A DNA stretch of 64,000 bases from Actinomadura cremea (GTDB lineage Bacteria; Actinomycetota; Actinomycetes; Streptosporangiales; Streptosporangiaceae): positions 124,001 to 188,000 of the forward strand of contig NZ_BMRF01000014.1 in the NCBI RefSeq assembly GCF_014648495.1, in the 5' to 3' direction. A program made the translations under genes and the position numbers. The notes under the pieces were generated by a model. It did no database searches. It was not told the DNA's origin and saw only the letters and a program-made list of their open reading frames with translations. This document shows positions 28,551 through 38,232 of this stretch, piece after piece. The number at the start of each line of letters is the position of its first letter. The stretch's first letter is position 1.

Positions 28551-29264
28551 TTACCTGACGATTGCCCGTCGGCCGCCGAGCAACGCCGTACCGATCCTGA
28601 GGTGTGTCGCGCCACACGCGATCGCCTGTTCCAGATCACCGCTCATACCCGCGGAAACGATCGAGGCGCCCGGATGGTTTCGGCGGACGCCCGCCGCCAC
28701 CTCGGCGAGCCGGGTGAACGCGGGCAGCGGGTCGGCGCCGAGGGGCGCCACGGCCATCACGCCGCCGAGTTCCAGGCCGGGGGCCTCCGCGATCTCGCCG
28801 GCGAGGCCCGGCACGTCCTCGGGAGCCGCGCCGCCGCGCCCCTCCCGCCGTTCGGTCTCGTCCAGCGACACCTGCACCAGGCAGCGCAGCGTCCGCCCCG
28901 CGCGGACGGCGGCGTCCGACAGCGCGGTGACCAGCCGGGCCCGGTCCACCGACTGGACGACGTCGGCGTAGCCCGCGACCGCGCGGGCCTTGTTCGTCTG
29001 GAGGCGGCCCACGAAATGCCAGGTGAGGGGCAGGTCGGCGCAGTCGGCGGCCTTCGGCCGGGCCTCCTGGTCGCGGTTCTCGCCGACCTCGGTGAGGCCG
29101 AGTCCGGCCAGCAGCCGCACATCGGACGCGGGAAAGGTCTTGGTCACGGCGATCAGCGTGATCTCGTTCTCGTCGCGGCCCGCGGCGGCGCAGGCGGCGG
29201 TGATGCGGGCGCGGACGGAGGCGAGGCCGTCGGCCAGTTCGGCCCGGCGCTCCTCGGGGGTCAC
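28551..29264 (-). CDS. YggS family PLP-binding protein
   Basis: 237-aa single-domain PLP protein (YggS/YlmE/PLPBP) that buffers pyridoxal phosphate. Lys42 in LIAVTKTFPA binds PLP; WHFVGRLQTNKAR, SVDRARLV, QVSLDE, GGVMAVAPLG and GMSGDLEQAIACGATHLRIGTALLG are the family blocks. The Met of usual GxMSxD and the phosphate-binding SAGMS are present. The GTG overlaps the pgeF stop by one base (TAGTG). Confidence 0.94.
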   Translation of the reverse strand: MTPEERRAELADGLASVRARITAACAAAGRDENEITLIAVTKTFPASDVRLLAGLGLTEVGENRDQEARPKAADCADLPLTWHFVGRLQTNKARAVAGYADVVQSVDRARLVTALSDAAVRAGRTLRCLVQVSLDETERREGRGGAAPEDVPGLAGEIAEAPGLELGGVMAVAPLGADPLPAFTRLAEVAAGVRRNHPGASIVSAGMSGDLEQAIACGATHLRIGTALLGGRRAIVR

Positions 29265-30031
29265 TACGGGTGTTCCTCGCGTTCGGTGAGCCAGACGTAA
29301 CCGGCGAAGCGGCCGGTGCGGCCGTCGCGGCGGTAGGAGAAGAGGTCCGGGTCCTCGATCGTGCAGCGCGGATCGATCCGGACGTCGGTGACGCCCGCGG
29401 CGGCGAGCTGCCCGGCGATGCCCGCGCGGAGGTCGAGGCCGGGGGTGCCGCGGGAGGTGGTCGCGTGCGCGGCGGGCACGACGGCGGCGACCTCGGCGCG
29501 CATCGCGGCCGGGACCTCGTAGCAGCCGCCGCACGCGGCGGGGCCGATCGCGGCGCTCGTCCGGGCCGGGTCGGCGCCGTGCTCGCGCATCCGTGCGACG
29601 AGGGCGGGGACGACACCGGCGGCGGTGCCGGGACGGCCGGAGTGCGCGGCGCCGACGACGCCGGCGACGGGGTCGGCCAGCAGGACGGGCGCGCAGTCGG
29701 CGACGAGGACCGCGAGGGCGAGCCCGGGGACGGTGGTGACGACCGCGTCGACGGGGGTGTCGGCGAGGTCTTCGGGGGCGGTGACGTACGCGACGTCGGC
29801 GCCGTGCACCTGCCGCATCCAGACGGTGCGGGCGGGGTCGACGCCGAGGCGGGCGGCGGCCCGCTTCCGGTTGCCGTGGACGGCGGCGGGGTCGTCGCCG
29901 ACCGCGCCGCCGAGGTTGAGGGAGTCGTAGGGGGCTGCGCTCACGCCTCCGGCGCGGCCCGTGAACGCCGCGCGAACGCCGTCGCCCAGGGCGAGATCGC
30001 CCCGGGTGGTGTCGCCGGAAATGGGGGTCAC
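29264..30031 (-). CDS. pgeF: Peptidoglycan editing factor PgeF (laccase-domain, YfiH)
   Basis: 255-aa protein of the multicopper polyphenol oxidase/YfiH family. PgeF homologues remove misplaced L-Ser from UDP-MurNAc precursors. The metal-site residues are in QVHGADV (His), [11 protein letters not shown] (Cys), GAAHSGRPG (His) and CGGCYEVP. The GTG overlaps the ftsZ stop as GTGA, so it is coupled to ftsZ, its normal actinobacterial position. Confidence 0.92.
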   Translation of the reverse strand: MTPISGDTTRGDLALGDGVRAAFTGRAGGVSAAPYDSLNLGGAVGDDPAAVHGNRKRAAARLGVDPARTVWMRQVHGADVAYVTAPEDLADTPVDAVVTTVPGLALAVLVADCAPVLLADPVAGVVGAAHSGRPGTAAGVVPALVARMREHGADPARTSAAIGPAACGGCYEVPAAMRAEVAAVVPAAHATTSRGTPGLDLRAGIAGQLAAAGVTDVRIDPRCTIEDPDLFSYRRDGRTGRFAGYVWLTEREEHP

Positions 30032-31581
30032 GGTCCCTTCAGGAAGTCCGGGACGTCGAGGTCGTCCTCCTCGTCGAACACGACGCGGCGCGGCGGGCGC
30101 TTGCCCGCGGCGGGGCCGCCCTCGTTCTCCCCGGCGTGCACGCGCGAGGGCTGGTCTCCGGCGGGCCGCGGCGCGGGGGCGCGCTGCCCCTGCTCGCCGC
30201 CGCGCTCGGCCGGCGGGGCGGACGGCGCGGGGGCGTCGGCGTGCGCGGGGCCGGGCGGCGGGCTGTGCGCGGCCTCGTCGCGGGGCGCGGGGCGGCCGGC
30301 GACCGGACGGTCGTCGCCGCCGGCCGGCGCGGGCTGCTGCGGGCGCTCGGCCTCGGCCCGCGCGGGCGGGGCCGCCTGCGCGGGCGGTTGCGCCGGCGGC
30401 TGGGCCGGGGGCTGCTGCGGGGCGGCGGCGGCCTGCGCGACCGTCTGCTGTCCCGGCTGCTGGTGGGGCGGCGGCGCGGCGGCCGCGTCCGAGCGTCCGA
30501 CCCGGCTGGGGATCGGATTCGGCGAGGTCGCCGAAGCGGGCGCGGGGGGCGCGGACGTCGGGGGCGGCGGCGGGGCCGGGCGCGGCGGCGGGGGCGTTCT
30601 CTTGTGCTCCGGCTCCGGGGCCGGCTTAGTAGGGCGGCCCTCGTCGAACCCCGCGGCGATCACCGTGACCCGGACCTCGTCGCCGAGCGCGTCGTCGATG
30701 ACCGCGCCGAAGATGATGTTGGCGTCGGGCGCGGCGGCGTTCGACACCAGCTGGGCGGCCTCGTTGATCTCGAACAGGCCTAGGTCGGAGCCGCCGGAGA
30801 TGGACAGCAGCACGCCGTGGGCGCCGTCGATGCTGGCCTCCAGCAGCGGGCTGGAGATCGCCATCTCGGCCGCCGCGACGCTGCGGTCGTCGCCGCGCGC
30901 GGAGCCGATGCCCATGAGCGCCGAACCGGCGCCGGACATGACGGACTTGACGTCGGCGAAGTCGAGGTTGATCAGGCCGGGCGTGGTGATCAGGTCGGTG
31001 ATGCCCTGGACACCCGACAGCAGCACCTGGTCGGCCGCCTTGAACGCGTCGAGGACGCTGACCTGCCGGTCGGAGATCGACAGCAGCCGGTCGTTGGGGA
31101 TGACGATGAGGGTGTCGACCTCGTCGCGCAGCGTCTCGATGCCGGCCTCGGCCTGCATCGCGCGGCGCTTGCCCTCGAAGCTGAACGGGCGGGTGACCAC
31201 GCCGATCGTCAGGGCGCCGAGCGAGCGCGCGATGTTGGCCACGACGGGCGCGCCGCCGGTGCCGGTGCCGCCGCCCTCCCCGGCGGTGACGAACACCATG
31301 TCGGCGCCCTTGAGGACCTCCTCGATCTCCTCGCGGTGGTCTTCGGCGGCCTTGCGGCCCACGTCCGGGTTGGCGCCGGCCCCGAGGCCCCGCGTGAGCT
31401 CGCGGCCCACGTCCAGTTTCACGTCGGCGTCACTCATCAGCAGCGCCTGGGCGTCCGTGTTGATAGCGATGAACTCGACGCCCTTGAGTCCCTCCTCGAT
31501 CATCCGGTTGACGGCGTTGACGCCGCCGCCGCCGATGCCGACGACCTTGATGACCGCGAGGTAGTTCTGCGGTGCTGCCAC
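30028..31581 (-). CDS. ftsZ: Cell division GTPase FtsZ with a long Pro/Ala linker
   Basis: 517 aa against roughly 380-410 for most FtsZ. The globular domain is normal: [13 protein letters not shown], the tubulin signature GGGTGTG at 103-109, and the T7 loop NLDFAD with Asp207 and Asp210. The excess is a linker of about 180 residues (316-498) made almost wholly of Pro, Ala, Gln, Gly and charged residues ([25 protein letters not shown]). The C-terminal peptide [10 protein letters not shown] that binds SepF is intact. The GTG at 31581 starts [15 protein letters not shown]; the open frame upstream is not conserved. No division defect is implied. Confidence 0.97.
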   Translation of the reverse strand: MAAPQNYLAVIKVVGIGGGGVNAVNRMIEEGLKGVEFIAINTDAQALLMSDADVKLDVGRELTRGLGAGANPDVGRKAAEDHREEIEEVLKGADMVFVTAGEGGGTGTGGAPVVANIARSLGALTIGVVTRPFSFEGKRRAMQAEAGIETLRDEVDTLIVIPNDRLLSISDRQVSVLDAFKAADQVLLSGVQGITDLITTPGLINLDFADVKSVMSGAGSALMGIGSARGDDRSVAAAEMAISSPLLEASIDGAHGVLLSISGGSDLGLFEINEAAQLVSNAAAPDANIIFGAVIDDALGDEVRVTVIAAGFDEGRPTKPAPEPEHKRTPPPPRPAPPPPPTSAPPAPASATSPNPIPSRVGRSDAAAAPPPHQQPGQQTVAQAAAAPQQPPAQPPAQPPAQAAPPARAEAERPQQPAPAGGDDRPVAGRPAPRDEAAHSPPPGPAHADAPAPSAPPAERGGEQGQRAPAPRPAGDQPSRVHAGENEGGPAAGKRPPRRVVFDEEDDLDVPDFLKGP

Positions 31582-32091
31582 GACGAGGGGCCTTTCCGCT
31601 CGCTCTATCCGACCGCCTGACCGGTCTGCCGACCGTGCCGCCGCGGTGTTTCCTGACCTTGTGTTGTTCGCGAGCCGGGAGCGTCCGGTCCACCGGACCG
31701 GGTCGCCCTCAACCCTCACCCTCAACTTGAGGCTTACAGTTATGTCAACCTGAGGACTGATACGGACAGTAGGGCGGCCTTACCGCCAGGGTCAACTAAC
31801 CTCCCCCGAACTCCACCGGCGTGTCGCACTGAGCGCCGGTTTGCCCAGGTTGGCGATGGACCTCCGCCCGCAGGGGCCCGTCTCCCGCACCATCCTGTCG
31901 CACAACGTCCGAATCATCCGTCTCAGCCGTCCCAATCCGCCGACCCGTATCCGGCCGACCCGTCCAGCGTGCCCCATCGGACGGCGCGACGCGCCCCGAC
32001 ACACGCACCGGAGTCGAACGGCCGCGATCCGATTCCCGATTTACGCGTTTCCGAGGCCGCGTTCGCCCATGCCCGCGTTCCACCGAGCGGG
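31582..32091. other. 510-bp gap between ftsQ and ftsZ, probable ftsZ promoter region
   Basis: No gene is supported here. Features seen: a perfect hairpin CCGGTCC-ACC-GGACCGG (31685-31701) about 105 bp before ftsZ; repeated CTCAAC/TCAACC elements (31708-31750) that are AT-richer than the surroundings, including CTCAACTTGAG; and a TTGACA hexamer on the minus strand (31748-31743) without a clear -10 at 16-18 bp. In Streptomyces, ftsZ promoters lie in the equivalent gap, so I read this as the ftsZ control region. Confidence 0.5.
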
Positions 32092-32856
32092 TCAGCTCGT
32101 CATGAAGACGCCCGGTGAGCTGACGTCCACCCTCCGCACGGCCCGCCCCGCCTCGGTCCGCTGCAGGGCCTCCAGCAGCCTGATCTTCTCCTCGGCCCGT
32201 TCGGCCGCCCCCCACACGATCGTCCGGCCGTCGTTCAGGTACAGGGTGACGGACTCGGGCGCGGTCGCCTCGACCTGGGCGACCAGCCCGCGCAGGGCGT
32301 CCGGCAGGGCGGTGAGCACCCCCAGGGCCGCGAGGGTGGACGCGTCGGACGGTCCGGGCGCCCCGACGCTGAGCGCCGGCAGCCCGGACGGGCGGGCCGT
32401 GCCGTCGGCCACGACCACGCCGTGCCCGTCGATCCGGTGGTACCGCCCGCCGTGCTCGAACACCGCGACCGGGACGCGCTCGTCCACGACGATCCGCACC
32501 GTGCCCGGCCAGTGCCGTTCGACGTCGGCCGACTCGACCTCGCGCAGCCGCTCGACCCGGGCCCGGAGCTCGCCGGTGTCCAGCCGCGCCATCGGCACGC
32601 CGAGGTCGACGCCGGCGGCGGCGGTGATGCGGTCGCGCGGCGCCAGGTCGGTGCCGGCGACCTCCACGTGCCGCACCACCAGCAGGCGCGAGCCGAGCAG
32701 CACCCAGGTCACCGCGCCGAGCACGCCGACGACCAGCAGCGCGACGAACACCGCCTTCCAGCGTCCGTCGGCCGGAACCTCCTGCGCGGGCTCCTCCGCC
32801 TCCCCGGGCTCCACCGCCTCCGCGGCCTCGCGCCGACCCGTCCGCGACTCGGTCAT
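32092..32856 (-). CDS. ftsQ: Cell division protein FtsQ
   Basis: 254-aa bitopic divisome protein. An acidic cytoplasmic tail of about 30 residues (EAVEPGEAEEPAQEVPADG) precedes one transmembrane helix (VFVALLVVGVLGAVTWVLLG). Outside are the POTRA domain (VVRHVEVAGTDLAPRDRITAAAG) and the FtsQ/DivIB beta domain with YLNDGRTIVWG. It links FtsL/FtsB-type proteins to the septum. The ATG at 32856 fits the domain start. An 88-bp gap separates it from murC. Confidence 0.93.
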   Translation of the reverse strand: MTESRTGRREAAEAVEPGEAEEPAQEVPADGRWKAVFVALLVVGVLGAVTWVLLGSRLLVVRHVEVAGTDLAPRDRITAAAGVDLGVPMARLDTGELRARVERLREVESADVERHWPGTVRIVVDERVPVAVFEHGGRYHRIDGHGVVVADGTARPSGLPALSVGAPGPSDASTLAALGVLTALPDALRGLVAQVEATAPESVTLYLNDGRTIVWGAAERAEEKIRLLEALQRTEAGRAVRRVDVSSPGVFMTS

Positions 32857-32944
32857 GACCCAAGCTTGACAGTGATCGCCCGGAGGGGCGCCGATCGCGG
32901 CCGCCCCGGCGTGTCACCCCGCGCCGGTGCGGGGAGAGAGCCGT

Positions 32945-34381
32945 TCAGCGGCCCGCGAGACGCTCCAGGATCGGCTGGCCGAGCGCGGTGACGTCCCCCG
33001 CGCCCAGCGTGATGACCAGGTCGCCGGGCCGCGCGAGCGACGCCACGACCTCGGGCACGTCGTCGCGGACGGGCGCGTACACCGTCTCGGTCCCCGGCGG
33101 GACGGCGTCGGCGACGAGCTTGCCGGTGACGCCCGGCTCCGGGTCCTCGCGGGCGCCGTAGACGTCGAGGACGACCGCGACGTCGGCGAGGCCGAGCGCC
33201 GCGCCGAACTCGGCGGCGAAGAACCGGGTGCGGCTGTACAGGTGGGGCTGGAACACCGCGACCAGGCGCGGCTCGCCCTCCCCGGCGCCGCCCTTCTCCC
33301 GCGCGTAGTCGCGGGTGGCCTCCAGGTCGGCGGTCACCTCGGTGGGGTGGTGGGCGTAGCTGTCGAACACCTCGACGCCGCCCGCGTCGCCCTTGCGCTC
33401 CAGCCGCCGCATCGCGCCGCCGAACGCGGCGAGGCCGTCGCGCACCGCCGCGTCGTCCAGCCCGAGGGCCTGCGCGACCGCCACGACGGCGGTGGCGTTG
33501 AGCGCGTTGTGCCGGCCGGGGACGCCGAGTGCGACCTCCCCGACCCCGGCGATCTCGAACCGGGAGCCGAGGCCGCGCGGGGTGAACCCGGTGACGCGCA
33601 GGTCGGCGCCCTCCGCCTCCCCGTACGTCCGGACGGTCAGGCCGCGCTCGCGCGCGCGCTCCGCCAGCTCCATCGCGACGGAGTCGTCGGCCCCCGCGAC
33701 GAGCGTCCCGCCCGGTTCGACGAGGTCGACGAACCGGGCGAAGTTCTCCTTGACCTTCTCGAAGCCGCCGTAGTTGTCCAGGTGGTCGGCCTCGACGTTG
33801 GTGATCACCGCGATGCGCGGCGTGTACATCAGGAACGACCCGTCGCTCTCGTCGGCCTCGGCGACGAACACGTCCCCGGTGCCCTCGTCGGCGCCCAGCC
33901 CGGTCGTGACGAGCTGCCCGCCGATGCAGTAGGACGGGTCGGCGCCCGCGTGCTGGAGCGCGACCGTGAGCATCGACGTGGTGGTCGTCTTGCCGTGCGT
34001 GCCCGCGACGGCGACGGCGCGGCGCCCGGCCATCAGCGCGGCGAGCGCGGCGGAGCGGTGCAGGACCCGCAGGCCGCGCTCGCGGGCGGCGACCAGCTCG
34101 GGGTTGCCGTCGCGGATCGCGGTCGACACCACGACCGTGTCGGCGTCCCGGAGGTGCGCGGCGTCGTGCCCGACATGGACCCGCGCGCCGAGCCCGCCGA
34201 GCTGGGCGAGCAGTTCGGAGTCGCGGGCGTCGCTGCCGGACACGGGGATGCCGCGCCGCAGCATGATCCGGGCGATGCCCGACATCCCGGCGCCCCCGAT
34301 GGCGATGAAGTGCACCCGGCCGAGATCCCCGGCCGGGACGACCGCGCCCCGCTCGACGTCGCTCGGATCGATCAGGCTCAT
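32945..34381 (-). CDS. murC: UDP-N-acetylmuramate--L-alanine ligase MurC
   Basis: 478-aa Mur ligase adding the first amino acid of the stem peptide. Rossmann start VHFIAIGGAGMSGIARIM, ATP loop GTHGKTTTTSM, VTNVEADHLDNY, the domain 3 entry HNALNATAVVAVA and SYAHHPTEV are all in place. The ATG at 34381 overlaps the murG stop as ATGA. The reverse-strand open frame that continues upstream is a shadow of murG. Confidence 0.97.
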   Translation of the reverse strand: MSLIDPSDVERGAVVPAGDLGRVHFIAIGGAGMSGIARIMLRRGIPVSGSDARDSELLAQLGGLGARVHVGHDAAHLRDADTVVVSTAIRDGNPELVAARERGLRVLHRSAALAALMAGRRAVAVAGTHGKTTTTSMLTVALQHAGADPSYCIGGQLVTTGLGADEGTGDVFVAEADESDGSFLMYTPRIAVITNVEADHLDNYGGFEKVKENFARFVDLVEPGGTLVAGADDSVAMELAERARERGLTVRTYGEAEGADLRVTGFTPRGLGSRFEIAGVGEVALGVPGRHNALNATAVVAVAQALGLDDAAVRDGLAAFGGAMRRLERKGDAGGVEVFDSYAHHPTEVTADLEATRDYAREKGGAGEGEPRLVAVFQPHLYSRTRFFAAEFGAALGLADVAVVLDVYGAREDPEPGVTGKLVADAVPPGTETVYAPVRDDVPEVVASLARPGDLVITLGAGDVTALGQPILERLAGR

Positions 34382-35472
34382 CGCGCGGTGCCCGCCGAAC
34401 GGACCACCTCGTACACCATCTGCGCGAGGGCGGTGTCGGCGTCCCGGCGGCCCATCCGCCCGGCGGCCTCCGACATGTTCGCGACCCGCGCGGGGTCGGC
34501 CAGGACCGGCAGGAGGTGCTGCGCGATCCAGTCGGGCGACAGCTCGGCGTTGTCGACGAGCAGCCCGCCGCCGCCGGCCACGATCGGCTCGGCGTTCAGC
34601 CGCTGCTCGCCGTTGCCGATGGGCAGCGGCACGTACACCGCGGGCAGTGCCACCGCGGCCAGCTCCGCGCAGGTCATCGCACCGGCGCGGCACATGGCCA
34701 TGTCGGCGGCGGCGTAGGCGAGGTCCATGCGGTCACAGTAAGGGATCGTCACGTACTGTGGTCCGCCCGACACCGGTTCGGGCTCCTCGGTGTTCTTCGG
34801 CCCGACGATGTGCAGCACCTGGATGCCGGCCTGCCGGAAGTACGGCGCGGAGGCGACCGCGGCCTGGTTGAGCGACCGGGCGCCCTGCGAGCCGCCGAAG
34901 ATCAGCAGCGTGGGCAGGTCGGGCAGCAGGCCGAAGTACGAGCGTGCCTTGTCGCCCATCGCGAGCCGGTCCAGCGTGGCGATCTCGCGGCGCAGCGGGA
35001 TGCCGACGAACGTCGGGTTCGGCAGCGGCGAGTCGGCGTGCGACACCGCGACGTGCTCGGTGAAGCGGGCGCCGAGCTTGTTGGCGAGGCCGGGCTTGGG
35101 GTTGGCCTCGTGCACGATGATGGGGATCTTGCGCTTGCGGGCGGCGAGGTACCCGGGCGTGGCGACGTAGCCGCCGAAGCCGACGAGGACGTCGGCCTGC
35201 GCCTGGTCGATGACGGACGCCGCCGCGTTGATCGCGCCGCGCAGCCGTCCGGGCACCGTCAGCAGCTGGGGGGTCAGCGTGCGCGGCAGCGGCACCGGCG
35301 GGATCAGGGCGAGTTCGTACCCCCGCTGCGGAACCAGCCGGGTCTCCAGGCCGCGTTCGGTTCCCAGGCAGACGATCCCGGTGTTCGGGTCGTGGCGGCG
35401 CAGCGCGTCCGCGAGGGCCAGCGCGGGCTCGATGTGTCCGGCGGTGCCCCCGCCGGCCAGGACAACCCTCAT
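34378..35472 (-). CDS. murG: MurG N-acetylglucosaminyltransferase
   Basis: 364-aa GT-B glycosyltransferase converting lipid I to lipid II at the inner membrane face. GGGTAGHIEPALA is the N-terminal G loop; VGFGGYVATPG, HEANPKPGLAN and the C-terminal FGGSQGARSLNQA complete the signature. The ATG at 35472 has AGGAG 12 bases upstream; a TTG four codons earlier sits too close to that site. It starts 25 bp after ftsW. Confidence 0.97.
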   Translation of the reverse strand: MRVVLAGGGTAGHIEPALALADALRRHDPNTGIVCLGTERGLETRLVPQRGYELALIPPVPLPRTLTPQLLTVPGRLRGAINAAASVIDQAQADVLVGFGGYVATPGYLAARKRKIPIIVHEANPKPGLANKLGARFTEHVAVSHADSPLPNPTFVGIPLRREIATLDRLAMGDKARSYFGLLPDLPTLLIFGGSQGARSLNQAAVASAPYFRQAGIQVLHIVGPKNTEEPEPVSGGPQYVTIPYCDRMDLAYAAADMAMCRAGAMTCAELAAVALPAVYVPLPIGNGEQRLNAEPIVAGGGGLLVDNAELSPDWIAQHLLPVLADPARVANMSEAAGRMGRRDADTALAQMVYEVVRSAGTAR

Positions 35473-35497
35473 GCTCGTTGACAACTCCTCATGAAAA

Positions 35498-36769
35498 TCA
35501 CCGACGTGCCAGGCCTAGCCAGCTTAGAGCCCTCACGACCGGTCCGGGGCCCCGTGCGGAGAGTGCCTGTCTCGCGCCGGGCTCCCGTTTGGCGAAGGCG
35601 AGCAGCATGCCGAGCGCGATCAGGGTGGGGATGAGCGCGGATCCGCCGTAGGACACGAGCGGCAGCGGGATCCCCGTGATGGGCAGGACGTTGATGACCG
35701 CGCCGATGTTGATGACGGCCTGGACGACCAGCCACGCCGTGACCCCGGCGGCGGCGAGCCGGGTGAAGGTGTCCTGCACGCGCTTGGCGATGCGCAGGCC
35801 CGCGTAGGTGAGGAGGCCGAACAGGCTCAGCACCATGAGGGTGCCGGCGAGGCCGAGCTCCTCCCCCACGATCGCGAAGATGAAGTCGGTCTCGGCGTGC
35901 GGGAGGTAGTCCCACTTGGCGCGGCTCTCCCCCAGGCCCGTCCCGAGCATGCCGCCCGACGCGATCGCGTACAGGCCCTGGACGCTCTGGTAGTTGGTGG
36001 TGAGGGTGTTGCCGGACGGGTCGAGGAACCCGGTCAGGCGCTGCATCCGGTACGGCTCGACGATGATGAGGATCGCCACGAGCAGCAGCACCATCCCGGC
36101 CATCCCGACAAAAAGCCGTCCGGGCGCGCCGACCACCCACAGCAGCGCCAGGAAGATCGTCAGCAGCACCAGCGTGGTGCCGAGGTCGCTGCCGAGCATG
36201 ACCAGCAGCACCAGGAATCCGGCGCCGGGCAGCAGCGGCACCAGCAGCGGCCGCCACTCGGTGAGCTGGCCGAGCCGCTCCTTGCGGGCGAGCAGGTCGG
36301 CGCCCCACAGCACCAGGCCGAGCTTGGCGGGCTCGGACGGCTGGATCTGCACGGGCCCGAGGTCGATCCAGCGGGTCGCGCCCCAGGCGCTGCGGCCGAG
36401 GCCCGGCACCAGGACGAGCGCGAGACCGACGATCGACAGCAGCAGCAGCGGGTAGGCGAGCGCGCGGAACGTCTTCTGCGGGAGCCGGGACGCCAGCCAC
36501 ATGCAGGGCAGCCCGATCGCCACCCACAGCGCCTGCTTCTGCACCAGCGTGTACGCCGATCCGGTCGCCTGGAGCTGGTCGACGCTGGACGCCGACAGCA
36601 CCATCGTCAGGCCGAGCGCCACCAGCAGCACGGTGCAGCCGAGGACGAGGTGGTAGGACGTGAGCGGGCGGTCGAGCAGGCCGACGGCGGCGACCGCGCG
36701 CTCGCGCGGCCCGAGCCGTCTGGACCGGGGGCTCCCCGCCCCCTCCCGGTCGGCCGGTACGGAGGCCAT
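35498..36769 (-). CDS. ftsW: Peptidoglycan glycosyltransferase FtsW
   Basis: 423-aa SEDS protein with about ten helices, polymerising glycan strands at the septum with FtsI. Conserved parts: LTMVLSASS, GATRWIDLGPVQIQPSE with the Pro-Ser-Glu loop, the catalytic Asp region in LVMLGSDLGTT, AKWDYLPHAETDFIFAIVGEELG and GIPLPLVSYGGS. The first 35 residues are cytoplasmic and basic. ATG 36769, 11 bp after the murD stop. Confidence 0.96.
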   Translation of the reverse strand: MASVPADREGAGSPRSRRLGPRERAVAAVGLLDRPLTSYHLVLGCTVLLVALGLTMVLSASSVDQLQATGSAYTLVQKQALWVAIGLPCMWLASRLPQKTFRALAYPLLLLSIVGLALVLVPGLGRSAWGATRWIDLGPVQIQPSEPAKLGLVLWGADLLARKERLGQLTEWRPLLVPLLPGAGFLVLLVMLGSDLGTTLVLLTIFLALLWVVGAPGRLFVGMAGMVLLLVAILIIVEPYRMQRLTGFLDPSGNTLTTNYQSVQGLYAIASGGMLGTGLGESRAKWDYLPHAETDFIFAIVGEELGLAGTLMVLSLFGLLTYAGLRIAKRVQDTFTRLAAAGVTAWLVVQAVINIGAVINVLPITGIPLPLVSYGGSALIPTLIALGMLLAFAKREPGARQALSARGPGPVVRALSWLGLARR

Positions 36770-36780
36770 CGCGCCGCGCC

Positions 36781-38232
36781 CTACCGGGTGCTCCGGGGGC
36801 CGTCGCCCGGCCGGGCGCCGGCGTCTCCGCCGCGGGCTCCGGCGAGCCGTTCGACGGCCGCGATGAACGCGTCGCCGCGGGCGGGGTAGTTGGCGAACAT
36901 GTCGAAGGAGGCTCCGACGGGGGCGAGCAGCACGGTGTCGCCGGGGCGGGCGAGCCCGGCGGCTTCGTTGACGACGCGTTCCATCGCCCCAGTGTCGGTG
37001 TCGGCGACGTCCACCACCGGGACATCCGGCGCGTGTCGCGCGAGCGCCTCGGCGATCCGGTGCCGGTCGCGGCCCATGAGCACGGCCCCGCGCAGCCGCT
37101 CGGCGCACGAGCGCACCAGGTCGTCGACGTCCAGGCCCTTCAGCAGGCCGCCCGCGATCCACACGATCGGCTCGTAGGCGGCCAGGGACGCGGCGGCGGC
37201 GTGCGGCTGGGTGGCCTTGGAGTCGTTGACGTAGGCGACGCCGTCGACGTCGGCGACGTGCTGGATGCGGTGCGGGTCGGGGACGAACGCGCGCAGGCCG
37301 TCCCGGACCGCCTCGGGCGGCACCCCGTACGCGCGGGCGAGGGCCGCCGCGGCGAGCGCGTTGGCGACGTTGTGCGGCGCGAACGGCCGGACGTCGCCCA
37401 GCGCGGCCAGCTCGGCGGCCTCGGCCGCGGGGTCGGCGGTGTACGCCCGGTCGACGAGCAGTTCCTCGACGACGCCCAGTTCCCCGGGGCGCGGCACCCG
37501 GAGGGTGAACCCGACGCGCCGCTCGACGCCCGCGGCCTTCTCGGCGAGCGCCGTGGAGGTGGGGTCGTCGGCGTTGTGGACGGCGACGCCGCCGGGCGCG
37601 TAGATCTTGCCCTTGGCCGCGACGTACGCCTCCATGGAGCCGTGCCAGTCGAGGTGGTCGGGCGCGATGTTGAGCACGGCGGACGCGGCCGGGGCGAGCG
37701 AGCTCGACCAGTGCAGCTGGTAGCTCGACAGCTCCACCGCGAGGACGTCGTGGTCCTCGGCGACGGCTTCGACGATCGGGGTGCCGACGTTGCCGACGGC
37801 GAGGGCGTCGTACCCGGCGGCGGTGAGCATGCACGCGAGCATCCGCACGACGGTGGTCTTGCCGTCCGTCCCGGTGATCGCGAGCCAGGGCGCCGCGCCC
37901 TCGGCGGGCCGCAGCCGCCACGCCAGCTCGACCTCGCCGATGATCTCGATCCCGGCGCCGGCCGCCGCGGCGAGCAGCGGGGCGTCCGGACGCCAGCCCG
38001 GGGAGGTCACGACCAGGTCGACGCCCTCGGGCAGGCCGTCGCCGTCGCCGAGCCGGACGGTGACCCCGAGGGCCTCCAGGTCGGCGGCGAGCGCGCGGCG
38101 CTCCTCGTCGTCGCGGGCCTCCACGGCGGTGACGCGGGCGCCGCGCGCGGCGAGCGCGCGCGCGGCGGCGCGTCCGGACACGCCGAGCCCGGCGACGCAC
38201 ACCGCCCGGCCGTCCCAGGGACCGTTCGTCAC
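36781..38232 (-). CDS. murD: UDP-N-acetylmuramoyl-L-alanine--D-glutamate ligase MurD
   Basis: 483-aa Mur ligase adding D-Glu. VCVAGLGVSGRAAARAL (domain 1), ITGTDGKTTVVRML (ATP loop), VLNIAPDHLDWHGSMEAY with the carbamylated-Lys neighbourhood, and VNDSKATQPHAAAASL then VWIAGGLLKG are diagnostic. The GTG at 38232 overlaps the mraY stop (GTGA). The last 15 residues are Gly/Arg/Asp-rich and not part of the fold. Confidence 0.97.
   Translation of the reverse strand: MTNGPWDGRAVCVAGLGVSGRAAARALAARGARVTAVEARDDEERRALAADLEALGVTVRLGDGDGLPEGVDLVVTSPGWRPDAPLLAAAAGAGIEIIGEVELAWRLRPAEGAAPWLAITGTDGKTTVVRMLACMLTAAGYDALAVGNVGTPIVEAVAEDHDVLAVELSSYQLHWSSSLAPAASAVLNIAPDHLDWHGSMEAYVAAKGKIYAPGGVAVHNADDPTSTALAEKAAGVERRVGFTLRVPRPGELGVVEELLVDRAYTADPAAEAAELAALGDVRPFAPHNVANALAAAALARAYGVPPEAVRDGLRAFVPDPHRIQHVADVDGVAYVNDSKATQPHAAAASLAAYEPIVWIAGGLLKGLDVDDLVRSCAERLRGAVLMGRDRHRIAEALARHAPDVPVVDVADTDTGAMERVVNEAAGLARPGDTVLLAPVGASFDMFANYPARGDAFIAAVERLAGARGGDAGARPGDGPRSTR

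Noticed and set aside
31743-31748. TTGACA as the ftsZ -35 box
   Set aside because: No TANNNT hexamer at 16-18 bp on the same strand, so not called as a promoter.
31792-32004. 70-codon minus-strand ORF in the ftsQ-ftsZ gap
   Set aside because: Arg-rich composition, no ribosome site, no hydrophobic or domain pattern; the gap is better read as a promoter region.
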